A program made the translations under genes and the position numbers. A stretch of DNA of 9,427 nt. Source: Nitrospiraceae bacterium (GTDB taxonomy: Bacteria; Nitrospirota; Thermodesulfovibrionia; Thermodesulfovibrionales; Dissulfurispiraceae). The stretch is from contig PMYY01000180.1 in NCBI GenBank assembly GCA_003170655.1, positions 13,019-22,445 on the forward strand, given 5' to 3'. Position 1 is the stretch's first letter, and each line of letters starts with the position of its first letter. The notes beneath the pieces were generated by a model, which was given only the letters and a program-made list of their open reading frames with translations, did no database searches and was not told where the DNA came from. Of this stretch, positions 6,843 to 9,427 are shown in pieces.

Positions 6843-6888
6843 AATGCCACAAGCATTGCCCATGGCTGCCTATGGCATTGCCACAAGC
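6843..6888. repeat. Cluster of short direct and inverted repeats over the rnf-leader promoter
   Basis: TGCCACAAGC occurs at 6845-6854 and 6879-6888. GCATTGCC occurs at 6853-6860 and 6875-6882, 22 bp apart. AATGCCA (6843-6849) is inverted as TGGCATT (6873-6879). TGCC starts at 6845, 6857, 6867 and 6879, about one helical turn apart each time. The last copies overlap the -35. This looks like an operator array. As RNA the inverted repeat could form a 7-bp stem, but no T run follows, so it is not a convincing terminator for pcm. Confidence 0.5.
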
Positions 6889-6906
6889 TTGATCATCTGG
6901 TATAAT
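6878..6906 (+). promoter_or_regulatory. Strong sigma70-type promoter upstream of the rnf leader
   Basis: TTGCCA (5 of 6 consensus) at 6878-6883, a 17-bp spacer, and TATAAT at 6901-6906 preceded by TG-G, i.e. an extended -10. The predicted start is about 6912-6913. It lies 52 bp after the pcm stop and points at rnfC about 390 bp away. It is the best promoter in the window. Confidence 0.7.
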
Positions 6907-6911
6907 GGGAC

Positions 6912-7030
6912 ATCGTTGGACCTGGTGTCTGACCCTGCTCTTGCGAGGCGGGCCGGGGGTCGGGGCGGCGAAGCGTCGTATGGCTAAGCTTAGGAAAGGG
7001 AGAGAGGGCGGCGGTCCTTTCCCAATGTGA
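6912..7030 (+). ncRNA. Candidate structured RNA: small RNA or 5' part of the rnf leader
   Basis: GC-rich segment beginning at the predicted transcription start. Pairings seen by eye: ACAT-cg-TTGG at the 5' end (from 6910) with CCAATGT (7022-7028), or the overlapping GGACC (6918-6922) with GGTCC (7013-7017). Inside, 6934-6940 pairs with 6945-6952 around a TTGC tetraloop with one bulge. GACCC (6931-6935) could instead pair with GGGTC (6957-6961). A 10-bp palindrome CTAAGCTTAG lies at 6984-6993. The ends pair, as expected for a discrete RNA domain, but no T run follows, so the 3' end is uncertain. I do not recognise 6S, SRP, tRNA, or the cobalamin, TPP, c-di-GMP, glycine or molybdenum-cofactor riboswitches. 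Confidence 0.4.
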
Positions 7031-7216
7031 TAACCGCTTTGATGGAACAATTCACATGATCGAGAAGCTGAGTGACTTATCTGGAAATTTGAGTGCAGAA
7101 TGCTTTTCGTTTTATCCTTTCCGGCCTTACGCTTTCAGTCCTTTCTCATGTTTGTCGAATCATAGGTATCTCTCAACATCTTTTATTTCCATTGCCCGTC
7201 GTATCTGTCATCAGCG
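7031..7216 (+). other. Middle of the pcm-rnfC gap, nothing clearly coding
   Basis: Pyrimidine-rich on the plus strand. It contains an ATG-started 61-codon frame (7056-7241), but that has no Shine-Dalgarno and an unusual composition rich in Ser, Phe, Arg and Cys, so it is not called. If the upstream promoter is used, this is transcribed leader sequence between the GC-rich RNA domain and the terminator-like hairpin. Confidence 0.4.
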
Positions 7217-7257
7217 ATTGCAAGGGACTGCGGGCAACTAAGCACTCTTGCAATTTT
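7217..7257 (+). terminator. Terminator-like hairpin with T run, 45 nt before rnfC
   Basis: ATTGCAAG (7217-7224) pairs perfectly with CTTGCAAT (7247-7254). Two more inward pairs (one G-U) make a 10-bp stem with an 18-nt loop, followed by TTTTAATAATTT. The stem is AT-richer than a strong terminator. It is placed where an attenuator or riboswitch expression platform would be, or it could end a small RNA started at about 6912. Confidence 0.45.
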
Positions 7258-7289
7258 AATAATTTGAAAATCAGCAAAATCTTATAATT

Positions 7290-7293
7290 GGAG
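7290..7293 (+). promoter_or_regulatory. Shine-Dalgarno of rnfC
   Basis: GGAG, 9 nt before the ATG at 7303. It supports the ATG over an in-frame TTG at 7288 that would overlap the ribosome binding site. TATAAT at 7283-7288 next to it has no usable -35 and would start transcription downstream of the Shine-Dalgarno, so it is not called as a promoter. Confidence 0.7.
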
Positions 7294-7302
7294 AAACGAG
7301 TC

Positions 7303-8607
7303 ATGCCGCTCACATTCAAAGGCGGGGTACACCCCCCGGACAAGAAGGAATTAGCAAAGGACAGGGCGATCAAGGTCGCCCAGGCGCCGAAACAGGTTGT
7401 CATTCCGTTGAGCCAGCATATCGGGGCCCCGTGTAAACCGGCTGTCGAAATCGGCCAGCAGGTAAAAAAGGGTGAGGTCGTCGGGACTCCGCAGGGGTTT
7501 GTCTCCGCGCCGGTGCATGCATCGGTGTCGGGTAAGGTTGTCTCGATCGGCGACTTCCCGCTCGCTACTGGGAAAATGACGCTTTCGGTGGTCATCGAGA
7601 ACGACTTCCAGGAGGAGTGGACATTACTCAAGGATCACCCAGACTACATTTCCTTGCCTCCCGATCAGCTGAAGGAGATGGTGAAAGACGCAGGACTTGT
7701 AGGCATGGGAGGAGCCGCTTTCCCGACCCATGTAAAGCTCTCACCGCCCAAGGAAAAACCTATTGATGTCCTTGTGATCAACGGAGCCGAATGTGAGCCC
7801 TATCTTACTGCCGACTATCGCCTCATGATCGAGCGGCCTTCTGATATAATCGAGGGCACGAAGATTCTGATGAAGATTCTTGGTGTTAAGAAGGCGTTTA
7901 TCGGGATCGAAGACAATAAACCCGATGCCGTTGAGATCCTGAAGAAGGCGTCCTCGGGCATTGCCGAAATTACGGTCTGCGGCCTCGAAGTGAAATATCC
8001 GCAGGGCGCTGAAAAGATGCTCATCAAGGCGGCGGTGAACCGGGAAGTACCGCCGCGAGCTCTCCCAATGGATGTTGGCGTTGTAGTCCAGAATATCGGC
8101 ACCACGATAGCAGTCTTCGAGGCGGCAAGGTATGGCAAGCCGCTCATCGAGAGGGTTGTGACCGTTTCGGGCGAAAGCATAAATGAACCGGCGAACCTGA
8201 TGGTGAAGATAGGCACGCTCGTTTCCGAACTCATAAAGGAATGCGGCGGCTTCAAGACAGAGGCTGCAAAGGTCATCTCAGGCGGCCCTATGATGGGCTT
8301 TGCCATGTATGACCTGAACGTGCCGGTTACAAAAGGCACTTCCGGCATTCTAGCCCTTCCGGAGGAGGGCCTTGTCCATGTCGATGAATTCAACCCCTGC
8401 ATCCGTTGCGGAAGATGCATCGAAGCATGCGCTATGGGCTTGATGCCCTCCATGCTGAGTGTCCTTTCGGAACGAGGGTTCTATGAAGAAGCAAAGGAGT
8501 ACGGTTTGTTTGACTGCTTCGAGTGCGGCTCATGTACTTATGTGTGTCCTTCAAAGAGGCCGATTGTTCAATTCGTGAGACTCGCAAAATCGATGGTGAA
8601 GCCATGA
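7303..8607 (+). CDS. rnfC: Rnf electron transport complex subunit RnfC
   Basis: Peripheral subunit of the membrane Rnf complex, which couples electron flow between reduced ferredoxin and NAD+ to Na+ or H+ translocation. RnfC is the proposed NADH- and FMN-binding, Fe-S-containing subunit on the cytoplasmic side. The protein has 434 residues, a compact form without the long C-terminal extension of enterobacterial RnfC. Motifs: 'KGGVHPPDKK' at 6-15; 'VIPLSQHIGAP' at 33-43; a lipoyl-like 'SAPVHASVSGKVV' at 68-80; 'GMGGAAFPTHVKL' at 134-146; 'NGAECEPYLTADYRLM' at 160-175; and two complete 4Fe-4S motifs, Cys366/369/372/376 and Cys405/408/411/415, each followed by Pro or a hydrophobic turn. The stop overlaps an ATG (ATGA) of the next gene, rnfD. 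C-then-D order fits rnfCDGEAB operons. Confidence 0.96.
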   Translation: MPLTFKGGVHPPDKKELAKDRAIKVAQAPKQVVIPLSQHIGAPCKPAVEIGQQVKKGEVVGTPQGFVSAPVHASVSGKVVSIGDFPLATGKMTLSVVIENDFQEEWTLLKDHPDYISLPPDQLKEMVKDAGLVGMGGAAFPTHVKLSPPKEKPIDVLVINGAECEPYLTADYRLMIERPSDIIEGTKILMKILGVKKAFIGIEDNKPDAVEILKKASSGIAEITVCGLEVKYPQGAEKMLIKAAVNREVPPRALPMDVGVVVQNIGTTIAVFEAARYGKPLIERVVTVSGESINEPANLMVKIGTLVSELIKECGGFKTEAAKVISGGPMMGFAMYDLNVPVTKGTSGILALPEEGLVHVDEFNPCIRCGRCIEACAMGLMPSMLSVLSERGFYEEAKEYGLFDCFECGSCTYVCPSKRPIVQFVRLAKSMVKP

Positions 8608-8634
8608 GCGACCAGAATATATCAGAGACTAAAA

Positions 8635-8641
8635 AGGGGAG
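8635..8641 (+). promoter_or_regulatory. Ribosome binding site favouring the second rnfD start
   Basis: AGGGGAG ends 4 nt before the ATG at 8646. The alternative ATG at 8604, which overlaps the rnfC stop, has no comparable Shine-Dalgarno. This decides the start only tentatively, because ATGA overlaps often work by translational coupling. Confidence 0.45.
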
Positions 8642-8645
8642 TGCT

Positions 8646-9427
8646 ATGGCGACAGAGGCAAAGGATGAAAGCAAACTCATAGTCTCGGTAAGCCCGCATC
8701 TGAGGAGTGAAGAGACCACGAGCCGTATCATGTGGAGCGTAAACGCGGCGCTTCTGCCGGCTACCGTGATGTCGGTCTATTTTTTCGGACCCAGAGCGGC
8801 CATTGTCCTGGCCGTTACGATAATTTCGGCGATTTTTTCGGAGTACCTCTACGCAAAAGCCTTAAAGAAAAAAAATACCATCGATGACGGAAGCGCCTTT
8901 CTCACCGGACTGCTTTTGGGTCTCAACCTGCCTGCATCAGTGCCTCTTTATATCCCAATTGTGGGTTCGGTTGTGGCTGTCGCGCTCACCAAGCAGCTTT
9001 TCGGAGGCCTCGGCTTCAATATATTCAACCCGGCCCTTGTTGGCCGGGCTTTTCTGCTCCTCTCATTCCCGAAGCTCATGACGATCTGGAGCGCGCCTAC
9101 AGCGGCGTTTATCGCCATGGATGCCAAGACCACGGCCACTCCCCTCGGAATCTTAAAAGAAGAGGGCATGCAGAAGCTCCTCGAAGTTTTCGGCAACAAG
9201 CTCAATCTTTATATTGATCTTCTATTTGGAAACAGGGCAGGCTCCCTCGGCGAAACCTCGGCCTTCGCTCTCCTTATCGGCGCGGCATTTCTTCTTTACC
9301 GGGGATACATTACATGGCATATACCCGTCTCGTTCCTGGGCACTGCGGCAATAATAGCCTGGGTCTTCGGGGGCAGTGGGACGCTCTTCGCAGGTGATCC
9401 CATCCTCCACCTTTTGAGCGGAGGCAT
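8646..9427 (+). CDS. rnfD: Rnf electron transport complex subunit RnfD (3' end beyond window)
   Basis: Integral membrane subunit of Rnf that carries covalently bound FMN and forms part of the ion-translocating core. The start at 8646 gives 260 visible residues; starting at 8604 adds 14 polar residues. It opens with 'KLIVSVSPHLRSEETTSRIMW', the RnfD N-terminal signature. Hydrophobic segments follow (counted from 8646) at about 35-65, 85-117 and 204-250. 'DGSAFLTGLLLGLNLP' and 'FGGLGFNIFNPALVGRAFLLLSFP' are typical of RnfD/NqrB. The flavinylation region reads 'DAKTTATPLG', where the last Thr of TTAT (residue 165 from 8646) is the expected FMN-bound residue; other members often have S-G-A-T or S-S-A-T. 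The frame is open at the window edge. rnfG is expected next. Confidence 0.95.
   Translation, partial: MATEAKDESKLIVSVSPHLRSEETTSRIMWSVNAALLPATVMSVYFFGPRAAIVLAVTIISAIFSEYLYAKALKKKNTIDDGSAFLTGLLLGLNLPASVPLYIPIVGSVVAVALTKQLFGGLGFNIFNPALVGRAFLLLSFPKLMTIWSAPTAAFIAMDAKTTATPLGILKEEGMQKLLEVFGNKLNLYIDLLFGNRAGSLGETSAFALLIGAAFLLYRGYITWHIPVSFLGTAAIIAWVFGGSGTLFAGDPILHLLSGG

Noticed and set aside
6873..6888. Sigma54-like GG...GC pattern over the rnf promoter
   Set aside because: The GG-to-GC spacing is 11 rather than the strict 10 bp, and the TTGC part is misplaced. The sigma70 match at the same place is much better.
6715..7050. 111-codon minus-strand frame over the pcm 3' end and the rnf leader
   Set aside because: It is antisense to the conserved pcm C-terminus and to the GC-rich RNA candidate. 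It has low-complexity Pro/Arg composition and no family resemblance.
7056..7241. 61-codon plus-strand frame in the rnf leader
   Set aside because: No Shine-Dalgarno, odd composition, and it runs into the terminator-like stem. A leader peptide cannot be excluded but is not supported.
7288..7302. TTG start adding five residues to RnfC
   Set aside because: The ATG at 7303 has a GGAG 9 nt upstream and begins the conserved N-terminus. The TTG would overlap that ribosome binding site and a TATAAT.

Overview
The window looks like an ordinary chromosomal segment of a free-living, Gram-negative-type bacterium with anaerobic energy metabolism. It has moderate GC content, tight gene packing and short intergenic gaps. 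The gene set is a glycogen/sugar-nucleotide operon, surE-pcm, and an rnf operon in the order C-D. This would suit an uncultured Nitrospirota or Desulfobacterota (deltaproteobacterial) lineage. There is no rRNA or other taxonomic marker, so that is an inference from gene content only. I see no insertion sequence, integrase, tRNA, CRISPR array or phage gene.

Left part (1-4087, minus strand). A three-gene convoy reads leftward: a HIT-fold nucleotidylyltransferase annotated as GalT, then glycogen synthase GlgA, then a GAF-PAS-GAF sensor protein cut by the window edge. Each gap between the genes is only 4 nt, so they are very likely co-transcribed. The GalT-like protein carries an H-S-H active-site motif and sits directly upstream of an ADP-glucose-using enzyme, so an ADP-glucose phosphorylase role is a real alternative to galactose metabolism. 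The sensor may report on energy or carbon state, but no ligand can be read from the sequence.

Middle part (4088-6826, plus strand). A short AT-rich divergent promoter region contains a perfect 14-bp palindrome. It is followed by an RNase Z-like metallo-beta-lactamase-fold protein. A 306-bp non-coding stretch then holds a tiny ORF with a good ribosome binding site and several mutually compatible or exclusive RNA pairings. After it come surE (nucleotidase) and pcm (isoaspartyl methyltransferase), overlapping by 22 bp, a classic stress-survival pair. Both the RNase Z-like gene and surE have TATAAT almost touching the ATG and no Shine-Dalgarno, so both may be leaderless.

Right part (6827-9427, plus strand). 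A 476-bp gap after pcm (about 6827-7302) holds the most interesting non-coding signal. A near-consensus sigma70 promoter (TTGCCA, 17 bp, extended TGGTATAAT) is overlaid by phased TGCC repeats. It would start a GC-rich, strongly foldable RNA. About 310 nt further on there is a terminator-like hairpin with a T run, 45 nt before rnfC. The layout resembles a cis-regulatory leader (riboswitch or attenuator) controlling the Rnf ferredoxin:NAD+ oxidoreductase operon, or alternatively a free-standing small RNA. rnfC is complete; rnfD runs off the right edge and rnfG, E, A and B are expected beyond it.
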